Notes: generated by a model from the letters alone, not told the origin. DNA of 64,000 bases from Euryodendron excelsum (GCA_033060915.1 CM065382.1:4220001-4284000), one strand, 5' to 3'; positions 46,955 to 59,974 are shown, counted from the stretch's first letter. Numbers and translations are program-made.

Positions 46955-47281
46955 TTATTTGCGATTAACTTTTGTCAATGGAGCCATGAGTTGTGGTGGG
47001 TACATAGGAGGAGGTTGGGGAGGAGCCATGGCGGCATTGCCTGCAAAGCCTTTCTGGCCGACGGTTCTGGCTTTATTGCCATTCACGAAACCAGGGATGG
47101 TGGGATTTGGAGCGTGAGGCTGGGTTGTACCCTTCTGCAGAGACTGCAAGAGAAGATTTTTCATTTTCATCCACTCTTCTTTTCCTTCTTCACGTAGGAC
47201 TCGGCTAGCTTCATGTGGTTTGATGCTGAGAAGAAGAGCTGCTGCTAGAATGACTAAAACAATACTTTGAGTTCTCATCAT
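46955..47281 (-). CDS. Secreted signalling-peptide precursor, array copy 8
   Basis: 108 residues, single exon, start at the first of two ATGs (47281). Signal peptide and spacer follow the consensus. The variable site is the most divergent of the array: KGTTQPHAPNPTIPG, with TTQP where others have PVPP, PPPP, TPPP or PVPS. Next is GFVNGNKA instead of GSVNGNKA; VGQKGFAGNAA is intact; the proline run is broken to PPQPPP; tail ends KVNRK. The upstream region up to about 48,148 belongs to this gene; beyond it the segmental duplication begins. Standard promoter. Function inferred as for other copies, perhaps with altered receptor specificity. Confidence 0.82.
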   Translation of the reverse strand: MMRTQSIVLVILAAALLLSIKPHEASRVLREEGKEEWMKMKNLLLQSLQKGTTQPHAPNPTIPGFVNGNKARTVGQKGFAGNAAMAPPQPPPMYPPQLMAPLTKVNRK

Positions 47282-47351
47282 CTTCTTGTTGGGCAATTAA
47301 GCAAAGAATAGATACAAACTATATATGCAGAATGAATGCAGGGAGAGGGGA

Positions 47352-47439
47352 CTATTTATATGCATCAAAGCCATGATCGTCAACTGCTATATTTGTTTAA
47401 TTTTTCTTGTTTTGCCGTTTGATGGAAGGTTTTTTGACC
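47352..47439 (-). promoter_or_regulatory. Core promoter of copy 8: TATA box and W-box
   Basis: TATA box 47352-47360 and W-box TTGACC 47434-47439 at 71 and 153 bp from the ATG; CT tract 47531-47554. Confidence 0.7.
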
Positions 47440-48149
47440 GTTGAAAATGGAATGGTAGTAAATGAAGAAACTACTGCGTAGCATGCAAATTGGGCACGTT
47501 AAGAAAATGTAAACCAATCTCATCAGCTGATCTCTCTCTCTCTCTCTCTCTCTCCTTAAATTAAACCTAGTGGCTCAGCTATATTTGATATTTTCTCTCC
47601 CTAGCTTTTTAATGGAGCTGAAGATATTTCCTCACATAGAAATTCTATAATTTCACTAGTTTTAAGACCTATTTGGAACCATATTATATTGGACAAGGGA
47701 TTCAGAAAAAGAAATGAAAAGGGATTTAACACCATATTCGTCATTCTTGTTTGGTGTTAGATGGAATTTTAATAGAAAGAAATTGTTCCTTGATGATTTT
47801 CTTTTGCAATTAAATGAAATAATATGGTGGGAACTCAAGGTAAAGTAAAATAATACTTTAAACTCCTTTAGAATTCCGCCAAAATTAAAGTCGTTGGAAT
47901 TTAAGTCCTTTAAATTCAATCTATTTTAAAATTCCTCCAATTTGAATGACTCAAATTCATTTCCTTCATGCCATTGCAAATACAGGGGTCCCTTTGCTTT
48001 CTTTGCGGGCATTGGAGAGGTGGGAAGGCGTTTACTCTGTGTTGAGCCCCAGCTTCTTCTTTTTCTTTGCTTTTTAACATTTCTGAGCCTTTGAACGTTT
48101 ACGCGACAGTCTAATGAAAGAATGAAATTCAATTTCGCGGACATTTAAA

Positions 48150-48308
48150 CCATGATCGTCAGCTGCTATATTACTTTAGTTCTTCTTTGTTTGCCGTTTG
48201 ATGGAAGGGTTTTTGACCGTTGAAAATGAAATGGGTCGTAAATGAAGAAACTTCTGCGTAGCATGCAAATTGGGCACGTTAAGAAAATGTAAACCAATCT
48301 CATCAGCT

Positions 48309-48352
<44 letters not shown>
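48150..48352 (-). promoter_or_regulatory. Orphan promoter without gene or TATA box
   Basis: Starts abruptly within CCATGATCGTCAGC and continues with the promoter of copy 4 (matches 19,985-20,214, including the W-box TTGACC at 48213-48218 and a CT tract at 48311-48352). The TATA box and coding region are absent; copy 8 upstream sequence adjoins instead. It marks the left breakpoint of the segmental duplication. Confidence 0.8.
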
Positions 48353-48354
<2 letters not shown>

Positions 48355-51300
48355 TAAATTAAACCTAGTGGCACAGCTATATTTGATATTTTCTCTCCCT
48401 AGCTTTTTAATGGAGCTGAAGATATTTCCTCACATAGAAATTCTATAATTTCACTAGTTTTAAGACCTATTTGGAACCATATTATATTGGACAAGGTATT
48501 CAGAAAAAGAAATGAAAGGGGATTTAACACCAAATTCGTCATTCTTGTTTGGTGTTAGATGGAATTTTAATAGAAAGAAATTGTTCCTTGATGATTTTCT
48601 TTTGCAATTAAATGAAATAATATGGTGGGAACTCAAGGTAAAGTAAAATAATACTTTAAACTCCTTTTGAATTCCGCCCAAATTAAAGTCGTTGGAATTT
48701 AAGTCCTTTAAATTCAATCTATTTTAAAATTCCTCCAATTTGAATGACTCAAATTCTTTTCCTTCATGCCATTGCAAATACAGGGGTCCCTTTGCTTTCT
48801 TTGCGGGCATTGGAGAGGTAGGAAGGCGTTTACTCTGTGTTGAGCCCTAGCTTCTTCTTTTTCTTTGCTTTTTAACATTTCTGAGCCTTTGAATGTTTAC
48901 GCGACAGTCTATTGAAAGAATGAAATTCAATTTCGCGGACTTTTAAACCCATGCAATGCATACACACTCCCTGTCCCATCCAAAGGGGCAACCCGACCCG
49001 ATATTTTGTCCATATCTTTGGTTAAAAGTGGGTGGGTTAAAGTGGGGAATGAAGTGGGTGCACGATATGGGTGAACGTTGGGCAGGATGGGTTCACGCCG
49101 GATGTACACCCTATGTGATTGTCCACTACATCTCAAATTAAATCTCAAATCCATTCATTTAATTTTAAACAAGTTTAATAAAAAAGTTTATGTCACAATT
49201 CGAACATTACTATTGTTTTAACTTAAGTGCTTTGTGTGTGTGTTTTTTTTATAGATTAAAAATCAAGTGTTAAAAGTTGCAATTGATTTCTTTTAATAAG
49301 TATTTTTTTATTTAAAAGTGAAGTTAAATAACATAACTTCTAAATACATACAATATGTTAAAATATATAAATACATTGTTTTAGATATATTTCAGGTTGT
49401 ACTAGACTTTGAACAAATTTTTTAACCCTTCCATTAACATAAGCATGCCTTAAAAAGTTTTCAAGACTTATAAATAATTGGCTGGCATAGAAGGCTATCG
49501 AGTCCATGACCATTGCTAATGCATAAGGGCAATTTAACGATTGGATTTACTATAGGTGAAATCAATAATTGCTTTTGCTTGTGCTATAACTTCAAATGAA
49601 GTTAACTTTTCTATTGGTTGTAAGATTACCCATGACAAATTAATTTGTAAATAAAATCAAGTGAGAATTTTCAATACAATATAAGAATTTTAGAGGATGA
49701 TATGATTGAATGAGAATTTTTTTTATTTTAAAACAAAACATTCATATTGATGGCTCTAAATTACAAAGTTATCACTTGATGACCGAATTGACACCAATAA
49801 CTCACATTTTGCATACTTTAAATCATGGGTTCACAGCAATAATTCATATGAATGTGTACAGTAATTTATTATATAGGTGATGTGATTGTAATATTTTTAT
49901 AATTAAGAGATATTATGACAGTTATTTTTTGTTTAAAAGAGAATAGCTCTCATTCAATCACATCAATAAACTATTTTTAAATTTTTTGATTGTTTAATAC
50001 TATATTTTTTTCGCCATATTGATAAGTTCCTAAAGTGGGCGGCAGTTAAAGGCCAGGGCAAATATGAGAGACCGAAATAAAAAAAAAAGTGAAAACTTTG
50101 TGTGCGCGTCTCTGTGAGCGGTGAGAGAGACAAAGCCAGAAAGATCGACTGATTTTTTCCATTTTTAAAATTTATGATTCTATTTCACATGAAAGGATCA
50201 AAAAAAAGTTCGTTTTCAACTCGATCCATGAAGACAAAACAAGCATACAAAGACAAAAACGTAACAAAGAAGCCAAGAACAACTGAAAAGTCACGCTGCC
50301 ATGCAAAAGGTCGATGTTGGCCAACTAAGCCATGATTTTCTCTTAGTTCTGCAAAATAGGTTTTATCTTTCATTAAGAAGGTTCCTTGTTTTCTGATCTG
50401 CAGCAGCAGCAGCACATCATTAGAGCAGTTAGTGTAAAATGCAAACATATGTATACAACATTTTAACAGATACTTATAGCACATGCAACAGCCTTAGAGA
50501 TGGCAAATTGCTCAGTTTTCAGATGAGAGAAAAGTATAGCATGAATTACAAGGGTAACCCAGTAGAGATATAGACTAGATGTAAACACAGACGTTCTAAT
50601 TCTAAATTTAACAACTCTTTGGGGTAGAGGCCATAAGAGATTTGTCTTTCGTAAAATAGTAGTTAAATATGCCTTGCTTTCCCTTCCCCCTTTTTTTTTT
50701 TTTTTTTCTTTTCTGTATAAGCTAAGTAAGGATTTCTGTAATTAAAGCTAACAAGTGAAAATTAGCTACTATAATTTGTTGTTGCCATGATGTTTCAGTG
50801 AGTATAAATAAATTTTAGTTTTAAGTTTGATAAAAAAATAAAAAAAAAACTAGACAGGCATAAAAAATCACCGATGGAGCTCTATCAAAATTGTTAAACC
50901 AATCTGAATGGGAAATAATGTACAATGGGACTAGGCAAGGCTTTGGTAAATGAAAAAGAAAACAATGGAAGCATTTATATGCTCCATTGTTGTACATCTG
51001 GGAAGGAGAGAGAGAGAGAGAGAGAGAGAGAGACGTACATGACATGTAGTAGACAAGAAGTCAACCACCCGCGACTGTACCTAGTGGGGGCATCAGCCAA
51101 AGGTGCATTTTTTCGGAGATGCTTTACAGGAGAGGGTTGTCTTTAGCATAGGCTTTCCCATTGTCAAACAGCTTTTGCATTGTTGACTATTACTAAATTC
51201 AGTATAAATCTTAAACAAATTTTTTTTTATGTTATGTTTAGATTTTAAATTAATAAAAAAAATAAAGAAGATAAAAAATAAATTTATTCTTGTTGTTTAG

Positions 51301-52880
51301 TTGTAAGAAAAAATTGAATAAAAGAAAAGAAAAATTTTCTCTTTGTTTTTGTTATTGATTAATATCTATTCATTCCTCTCTTATTTTTTCAATCTAATCA
51401 AACAGAAGTATGAAATTTAGGATTCTATTTCTGTTCTTTTTTTTTATTTTTTTTATCAGGGATCAAAAATACTATAACCAAAAAAAAAAAAAAATTATTT
51501 GCCTTGTACATTAGGCATAGCTCAGGTCTCAAAGTCAAAGACTAAAATAATTACATATTAATACGCGACATTCTTTTGAAGAAAGGAATTCAATTCCGCA
51601 GCTATGACTGTCGGGTCTTTGACTCATTGCCACGCAATTCAATAAGCAAGCCCAATGTCTTTCCTATCCTTTTTTCTGTTTTTGTTTCGTTACAAACTTT
51701 CAATTTTCTAATGTGCTTTTAGTTTACTTATAACTTTTTTTGCACCTCCAACAAAAAAAACAAAAAAAAACAGAAAGCTAAATAAGTCGGATAATAAGCT
51801 GATTTAAAAAATAACCAGTTTCATGCCAACAAGATCGCACAAATTTCATTAAACCTTTTCTCATCCTATAGCTCGAATCTCATAAGACCCTTAAGCTCCT
51901 TTTTGTCCTTTTACACAAAAATTAAAGTTGGTTTTTACAATTTTCTTGCTGAAAATGACAATTTTATTGGTTTTTGAATCAATGAAAAATCTATTAGAAA
52001 CAAACACCCCACAGAGATAGCTCCGATCCATTATATATATTATGACATGCGACTATGAACCGGGACACATTTTCAAAGACACAATCAAATTTCTCTAGAC
52101 CTGACTATCTGGTAAGTCATTATTAATGCATTCCTATTCCATCTCCCATATTTTGGATCCATAAAAGAACTGTAGCTAGCTACCTTCAGCTATTTTTTGC
52201 TAAAAAAAAAATGAATTCTTGGACCTCTTTCACGCTCAAATAATTTTGAGGTACTGTAAAAGAGAAAACTACAAAATCTGATACTATTTATGTAATCGCT
52301 TCATTAATATGTTTAGTTAATCATATTATGAAACACTAAGAAAGATCATTGGTTTATTAAATTATCTATTGAACCATGAAAAAAACTCAACAAAAGACAA
52401 ACAAATTCACTATCCATTTTACGTCAAGTAATACGTGGAGTAACTCACGATATAGCAGTACTGAAACAAAAGAATGGCGAAGCTAAGAAGAATCAATTTG
52501 GAAAATACACGCGATTCATTTTCTGTATGCTTTTTCAACTTTTTTGCTTTTTAAGTTATCTTCACTTATAAAAGTAAAAAAGTTAAAATTTTTTTTTTAC
52601 TTATAAAAAAAAAAAACAAAATAAAAAATGTTAAATTTAAAGTCTACCAAACGGAGCCTAATAAATTGCAAACTTCTAAAAGATACACATAACCCGACCC
52701 ATTCGCAAAGGCAACCTGACCCGACAGTTTGTCCAAATCTTTTGATAAAATTGGGTGGATAAAAGTGGGAATGAAGTAGTTGCACAATAGGAGTGAACAT
52801 TGGTGTGGGAGTAGGTTCAGGTTGGACCTACAGTGTATATAATGCTCATCGGATCTAAAATTAAATTTCAAGTCCATCCA
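48353..52880. repeat. Long-type unit lacking a gene at its left end
   Basis: No gene. It contains the 85-residue ORF (48460-48717), the ACCCGACC repeat (48,950-49,140), the FAWQRDFSV block (50185-50484), one GA tract (51006-51033), the GTCTCAAAGTC block (51,520-51,650) and a second ACCCGACC repeat (52,680-52,870). Collinear with 20,215-24,886. Confidence 0.55.
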
Positions 52881-53804
52881 TTGAGCCTAAAAAAAATTTA
52901 ATACAAAAAATTATGTCACAAATTGAACATGAATGTTGTGTTAGCTAAAGTGGTTAGTGTGTCTTTTTATTGATCAAAAATCAATTATCTTTTATTGATT
53001 AAAAATCAAGTATTAGAACTTGTAACTGATTTCTTTTAATAAATATTTTTCTTCTTCATAAATAAAGCTAAATAAAATAATTTTTAAAAACATACGATAT
53101 GTTAAAATTTATAAATATATTATTTTATATTTATTTTGTTTGGACCACACTTTAAACAAAATCTTTGAACATGTCAATTAATGTAATCGGGCATTAAAAA
53201 AGTTTTCAAGACCTATAACTAATTGGCTGGCTCAGTAGGCCATCGAACCTGTGGCCGCTCCTATTGCACAAGGACATTCTTGTAATTTAATTAATGGAAG
53301 AAAGTAAATTATCACATAGCTCCTTTTGTCCTTTTACATCTGAAAATTAGAGTTGGCTTTTACAATTTTTTTTTGGCGAAAATGACAATTTTATTTGTGT
53401 TTTAAGCAATGAAAAATCCAATAGAAATAGACACCCCACAGAGATATATAGCTCCGATGCATTGGTAATTATTACATGGGCAGTGAACCGGGACATTCTC
53501 ATGGACACAATAAAATTTCCGACTATGTGGTAAGCCACTATTAATGCATTTATATTCCATCTCCCATATTTTGGGACCCTGTAAATTTTGATTGAAAGTA
53601 GAAAACTAAGATCCATAAAAAGATGCATTTTCTGAATGGATTTTCAAACTGAAACAAAAGAATGCCGAAGCTGATAAGAATCAATCTGCAAAATACATGC
53701 GATTCATTTTCTGAATACTTTCATATATATATTTATATATATACACATAGCGTTTACAACGGCAAACTCATACTAAATGCATGAAAAATTTCATGCACAA
53801 TAAT

Positions 53805-53830
53805 TTGGTATGAACTATTATAATTAAGAA
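53805..53830. other. Deletion junction that removed a peptide gene
   Basis: GGTATGAAC joins directly to TATTATAATTAAGAACTATT. In the first copy these two sequences lie near 27,405 and 29,945, about 2.5 kb apart, with gene copy 5 and its promoter between them. Confidence 0.75.
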
Positions 53831-56640
53831 CTATTATGATAAAAAATAATGTTTAAAAAAGAATAGCTATCATTCAATCACATTAATGAATTATTCCATG
53901 GATTCTATTTCTGTTTCTTTTTTTTTTTTTTTCATCAGGGATCCAAACTACTATAAAAAATAAAAAAAAATTGTTTGCCTTGTACAATAGCCATACCTCA
54001 GGTCTCAAAGTCAAAGGCTAAAACAATTACTACATGTTTATACGCGACATTCTTTTGAAGAAAGGAATTCAATTCCGCAGCCATGACTCTCAGGTCTCAA
54101 AGTCAAAGACTCATTGCCACGCAATTCAATAAGCAAGGCCAGTGTCTATCCTTTTTTTTTTTTTTTTTTTTTGTTTTGTTACAAACTTTCAACTTTCTAA
54201 TGTGCTTTTAGTTTACTTACGACGTTTTTTGCACCTTCGAAAAAAAAAAAACAAAAAGCCAAAGAAGTCGGATAATAAGCTGATTTACACAATAACAAGT
54301 TTCATGCCAACAAGATTGCACAAATTTCATTAAACCTTTTCTCATCCTATAGCTCGAAGCTCATAAGACCCTTAAGCTCCTCATCGTCCTTTTACACTTG
54401 AAAAATTAGAGTTGGTTTTTACAATTTTCTTGCTGAAAATGACAATTTTATTGGTTTTTGAATCCATGAAAAATCTATTAGAAATAAACACCCCACGGAG
54501 ATAGCTCCGATCCGTTATATATATTATGACATGGGGCTATGAATCGGGACACATTCTCAGAGACACAATCAAATTTTCCCAGACCTGACTATCTGGTAAG
54601 CCAGTATTAATGCATTCCTATTCCATCTCCCATATTTTGGATCCATAAAAGAACTGCTGCTAGCTACTTTCAGCTATTTTTTGCTAAAAAAAAAAAAGAA
54701 TTCTTGGACCTCTTTCACGCTCAAATAATTTTGAGATACTGTAAAAGAGAAAACTATAAAATCTGATACTATTTATGTAATCGCTTGATTAATATGTTAG
54801 TTAATCATATTTTGAAACACGAAGAGAGATCATTGGTTTATTAAATTATTTATTGAACCATGAAAAAGACTCAACAAAAGACAAACAAATTCACTATCCA
54901 TTTTACATCAAGTAATACGTGGAGTAACTCACGATATAGCAGTACTGAAACAAAAGAATGGTGAAGCTAAGAAGAATCAATCTGGAAAATACATGCGATT
55001 CATTTTCTGTATGCTTTTTCAACTTTTTTGCTTTTTTAGTTATCTTCACTTATACAAACAAAAATGTTAAAAAAGTTTTTTACTTATAAGGAAAAGAAAA
55101 ACAAAGTAAAAAATGTTAAATTTAAACTCTATGGAGCCTAATAAATCAGGGACTTCTAAAACCATGCAATTTGATACACATAACCCGACCGTTTCTCAAA
55201 GGCAACGCAACCCGACATTTTGTCCAAATCTTTTGATAAAATTGGGTGGATAAAAGTGGGAATGAAGTAGGTGCATAATAGGGGTGAACATTGGTGTGGG
55301 AGTAGGTTTAGGTTGGACTTACACTATATATAATGCTCACCAGATCTAAAATTAAATTTCAAGTCCATCCATTGAGCCTAAAAATAATTTAATACAAAAA
55401 ATTATGTCGCAAATTGAACATGAATGTTGTGTTAGCTAAAGTGGTTAGTGTGTCTTTTTATTGATTAAAAATCAAGTATTAGAACTTGCAACTGATTTCT
55501 TTTAATAAATATTTTTCTTCTTCATTAATAAGGCTAAATAACATAATTTTTAAATACATACAATATGTTAAAATTTATAAATATATTATTTTATATTTAT
55601 TTTGTTTGGACCACACTTTAAACAAAATCTTTGAACATGTCCATTAATGTAATCGGGCATTAAAAAAGTTTTCAAGACCTATAACTGATTGGCTGGTTTA
55701 GTAAGCCATCAAACCTGTGGCCGCTCCTATTGCACAAGGACAATCTTGTAATTTAATTAATGGAAGAAAGTAAATTATCACATAGCTCTTTTTGTCCTTT
55801 TACATCTGAAAATTAGAGTTGATTTTTACAATTTTTTTTTTTGGCGAAAATGACAATTTTATTAGTTTTTTAATCAATGAAAATCCATTAAAAATAGACA
55901 CCCCCACAGAGATATATAGCTCCGATGCGTTTATATTATTACATGGGGCTGTGAACCGGGACATTCTGATGGACACGATAAAATTTCCCCGGACCTGACT
56001 ATCTGGTAAGCCATTATTATTGCATTTATATTCCATCTCCCATATTTTGGGACCCTGTCAATTTTGAATGAAAGTAGAAACGGGAAAAAAGATGCATTTT
56101 CTGAATGCATTTTCAAGCCGAAACTGATAAGAATCAATCTACAAAATACGTGCGATTCATTTTCTGAATGCCTTTTATCTACAGGTTGGCAATCAGAATT
56201 TGCTATATATATGTAGTGTTTACAACGGCAAAGTCGGTGGTAAATGCATGAAAATTTTCATGCAGTATAATTTAAAATGAACTCAGCTTAATTACTACAA
56301 AGTACACCCTAAATCTTCTTTTGTTTTTATTATACTTATTATCATTCACAGTATACAAGAATTAAGCAAATTATATAAAACATAGAAATAACTTTACTTT
56401 GCTCTTTTATTCATCTGTGCTATGAGCATCAAAATACAAACAAACACTGCTAAAAGCATCCTCTTGAGCTTTCCTTATTCTACAGAACAATTATATAAAA
56501 TACACACCAACAACAACCTTAAAAGAAATAGTGTGTATAAGCTTATTACAACTTGATTTGCACCAATCTTATTTTAGTCACTTCTGTTTTTGTTTGTTCG
56601 TTTTTTTTGTTACTGACTTCTATAGTGGAGGAACTATGAC
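53831..56640. repeat. Short-type intergenic unit 3' of copy 9
   Basis: Collinear with 29,955-32,750; holds the GTCTCAAAGTC block (53,995-54,120), the ACCCGACC repeat (55,180-55,370), the palindrome (56245-56264) and the 3' flank of copy 9. No gene seen. Confidence 0.55.
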
Positions 56641-56666
56641 ATTTGTGAATGGCTGCCGGGCGAGTT

Positions 56667-56996
56667 TTATTTGCGATTAACTTTTGTCAATGGAGCCATG
56701 AGTTGTGGTGGGTACATAGGAGGAGGTGGGGGAGGAGCCATGGCGGCATTGCCGGCAAAGCCTTTCTGGCCGACGGTTCTGGCTTTATTGCCATTCACGG
56801 AACCAGGGATGGTGGGATTTGGAGCGTGAGACGGGACTGGACCCTTCTGCAGAGACTGCAAGAGAAGATTTTTCATTTTCATCGACTCTTCTTTTCCTTC
56901 TTCACGTAGGACTCGGCTAGCTTCATGTGGTTTGATGCTGAGAAGAAGAGCTGCTGCTAGAATGACTAAAACAATGCTTTGAGTTCTCATCATCAT
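56667..56996 (-). CDS. Secreted signalling-peptide precursor, array copy 9
   Basis: 109 residues, single exon, start at the first of three ATGs (56996). A longer frame to 57032 begins with TTG and results from loss of a stop codon in the leader, so I do not use it. The mature part reads SRVLREEGKEESMKMK, KGPVPSHAPNPTIPG, VGQKGFAGNAA and a tail ending KVNRK. It carries the S38 and PVPS markers of copy 7, although both flanks match copy 6, its segmental counterpart; PHEA is kept, unlike PQEA of copy 7. The gene is therefore a mosaic. Promoter standard. Confidence 0.82.
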   Translation of the reverse strand: MMMRTQSIVLVILAAALLLSIKPHEASRVLREEGKEESMKMKNLLLQSLQKGPVPSHAPNPTIPGSVNGNKARTVGQKGFAGNAAMAPPPPPPMYPPQLMAPLTKVNRK

Positions 56997-57066
56997 CTTC
57001 TTGTTGGGCAAATAAGCAAAGAATAGATACAAACTATGTACGCAGTATTAATGCAGGGAGAGGGGG

Positions 57067-57154
57067 CTATTTATATGCATCAAAGCCATGATCGTCAGCT
57101 GCTATATTACTTTAGTTCTTCTTTGTTTGCCGTTTGATGGAAGGGTTTTTGACC
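57067..57154 (-). promoter_or_regulatory. Core promoter of copy 9: TATA box and W-box
   Basis: TATA box 57067-57075 and W-box TTGACC 57149-57154 at 71 and 153 bp from the ATG; a short CT run at 57248-57262. Confidence 0.7.
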
Positions 57155-57264
57155 GTTGAAAATGGAATGGTAGTAAATGAAGAAACTACTGCGTAGCATG
57201 CAAATTGGGCACGTTAAGAAAATGTAAACCAATCTGATCCGTCGATATCTCTCTCTCTCTCTAA

Positions 57265-59560
57265 ATTAAACCTAGTGGGTAATGTATATTTGATATTCCC
57301 TCCTAGCTGTGTAATAGAGCTGGAGATATTTCACTCAATATAGAAATGTTATAATTTTGAGATGTGCATAAATTGACCAGACACTTTGACCACTTAGCCA
57401 AAAAAAAAAAGACCTATTGGAAACAATATTATAGTGGACAAGGGGTTGAGAAAAAGAAAAGGAAAATAATTTTAACACAAAATTCGTCTGTCTTGTTTGT
57501 TATTAGATGGAATTTTAATAGAAGGAAATTGTTCCTTGACGATTTTCTTTTGCAATTAAATTCTATAATAATGGTAGGAACTCAAGGTAAAGTAAAATAG
57601 CACCTTAAACAAATTAAAGGAATTTTAGTCGCTCTATATTCAATTCTATTTTAAAATTCCTTCAATTTGAATAACTCAATTTCCTTCAATTTGTTCTCTT
57701 TTCCTTTAGTTTTTTTCTTTTTCTTTACTTTTTTTTTTTTGATAAATTCAAATTCCACACAAAGCATTAAATTACCCTGCCACACATATTCTTTTCTTTG
57801 CGGGGCAGTGGAGAGGTAGGAATACGCTTACTCTTTGTTGAGCCTAGTTCCTTTGTTAAATTCTTCTTTTTTTTTTTGTCCTTTTCTTTACTTTTTAACA
57901 TTTCTGAGCCTTTGAATGCTTGTAGTTCGGGTCGAAGATATTTAATTTATTCGTGCTACACGTTTTCTAATGACAGAATGGAATTCAATTCCACGGGCAT
58001 GATTCTGGAGGCCCGGTATAATTTTTTTTAAGCTTTTTTGATTTATAAATAAAAAAATTATTATTTTTAATTATTTGTTTTTTTACTTATCTTAACTTAT
58101 AAAAATAAAAAGTCAAAATTTTTTTTACTTATAAAAAAAATAAAATAAAATAGGTTAAATTTAAACTCTACCAAACGAAGCCTAATAAATCACATACTTC
58201 TAAAGCCATGCAATTCGACACATATACCTTGTCCCATTCCCAAAGGCAACCCGACCTGACATTTTGTCCAATCTTTTGGTAAAATTGGGTTGATTAAAGT
58301 GGGAATGAAGTAGCTGCACAATATGGGTAAAGGTTACGGTGGGGGTAAGTTGAGGCCGGACCTACACTATGTATAATGCTCATTGGATTTAAAATTAAAT
58401 TTTAAATTCATCCATTGAGCCTAAAAAAAATTTAATATAAAAAAGTATGTCACAAATTGAACATAAATGTTGTGTTAGCTAAAGGGGTTAGTGCGTCTTT
58501 TTATTGATTAAATATCAAGCATCACAAATAAATATTTTAATTTCTTCTTAAAAAATAAAGCTAAATAACATAATTGTTAAATACAAACGATATGTTAAAA
58601 TTTATAAATACATTATTTTACATTTATTTTGGTTGGACCATACTTTAAAATTTTCAAACCTGTCAATTAATGTAATCAGGCCTTAAAAAAGTATTCAAGA
58701 CCTATAAGTGATTGGCTGGCTTAGCAAGCCATCGAACCTGTGGCCGCTCCTAATGCATAAGGACAATCTTGTAATTTAATTAATAGAAGTAAATTATCAT
58801 ATAACTCTGTTTATCCTTTTACATCTGAAAATTAGAGTTGGGTTTTACAATTTTTTTGCCGAAAATGACAATTTTATTTGTTTTTTAATCAATGAAAAAT
58901 CCATTAGAAATAGACACCCTGCAGAGATATATAGCTCCGATGCATTGGTATTATTAGATGGGGCAGTGAACCGGGACATTCTCATGGACACAATAAAATT
59001 TCCGACTATCTGATAAGCCATTGTTAATGCATTTATATTCCATCTCCCATATTTTGGGACCCTGTAAATTTTGATTGAAAGTAGAAAAGTAAGAGCCATA
59101 AAAAGAATGCCGAAACTGATAAGAATCAATCTGCAAAATACATGCGATTTATTTTCTGAATGTTTTCATATATATATATATATATACACGTAGCGTTTAC
59201 AACGGCAAACTCGATGCTAAATGCATGAAAATTTTCATCCAGTATAATTTGGTATGAACTTAGCTTAATTACTACAAAGCACACCCTAAATCTTCTTTTG
59301 CTTTTATTATAGTACTTGTTATCATTCACAGTATGTAAAAATTAAGCAAATCAAGACATAGAAATAACTTTACTTTGCTCTTTTATTCATCTGTACTATG
59401 AGTATAAAACCACAAACAAACACTGCTAAAAGCATCCTCTTAAGCTTTCCTTATTCTACAGAACAATTATATAAAATACACACCAACAACAACCTAAAAA
59501 GAATGAGGGTATATAAACTTATTACAACTTGATTTGCACCAGTCTTATTTTAGTCACTTC
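57265..59560. repeat. Intergenic unit DNA between copies 9 and 10
   Basis: Collinear with 33,380-34,455 joined to 39,691-40,960, and thus preserves the empty site of the Ty3 element at about 58,325-58,345. It includes the MITE-like remnant (58,007-58,187) and the changed palindrome (59222-59241). No gene seen. Confidence 0.6.
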
Positions 59561-59569
59561 TGTTTTTGT

Positions 59570-59974
59570 TTATTTTTTTTCTTTTTTCTTTCTGACTTCT
59601 AAGGTGGAGGAGCCATGACATTTGTGAATTGCTGCCGGGCGAGTTTTATTTGCGATTAACTTTTGTCGATGGAGCCATGAGTTGTGGTCGGTACATAGGA
59701 GGAGGTGGGGGAGGAGCCATGCGGCATTGCCGGCAAAGCCTTTCTGGCCGACGGTTCTGGCTTTATTGCCATTCACGGAACCAGGGATGGTGGGATTTGG
59801 AGCGTGAGGCGGGACTGGACCCTTCTGCAGAGACTGCAAGAGAAGATTTTTCATTTTCATCCACTCTTCTTTTCCTTCTTCACGTAGGACTCGGCTAGCT
59901 TCGTGTGGTTTGATGCTGAGAAGAAGAGCTGCTGCTAGAATGACTAAAACAATGCTTTGAGTTCTCGTCATCAT
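59570..59974 (-). pseudogene. Frameshifted peptide-precursor, array copy 10
   Basis: Starts at the first of two ATGs (59974; the third is ACG). Signal peptide, spacer, core KGPVPPHAPNPTIPG and VGQKGFAGNAA are intact. One G is missing at about 59,719-59,721 (CCATGCGG against CCATGGCGG in the other copies), so after GNAA the frame shifts and the proline-rich tail is replaced by about 50 unrelated residues, ending in a lysine-rich run at 59570. The normal stop position would be 59646-59648. If the active peptide lies in the core, this copy could still be functional; if the tail is needed, it is dead. Promoter standard except that the GA tract is deleted. Confidence 0.75.
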
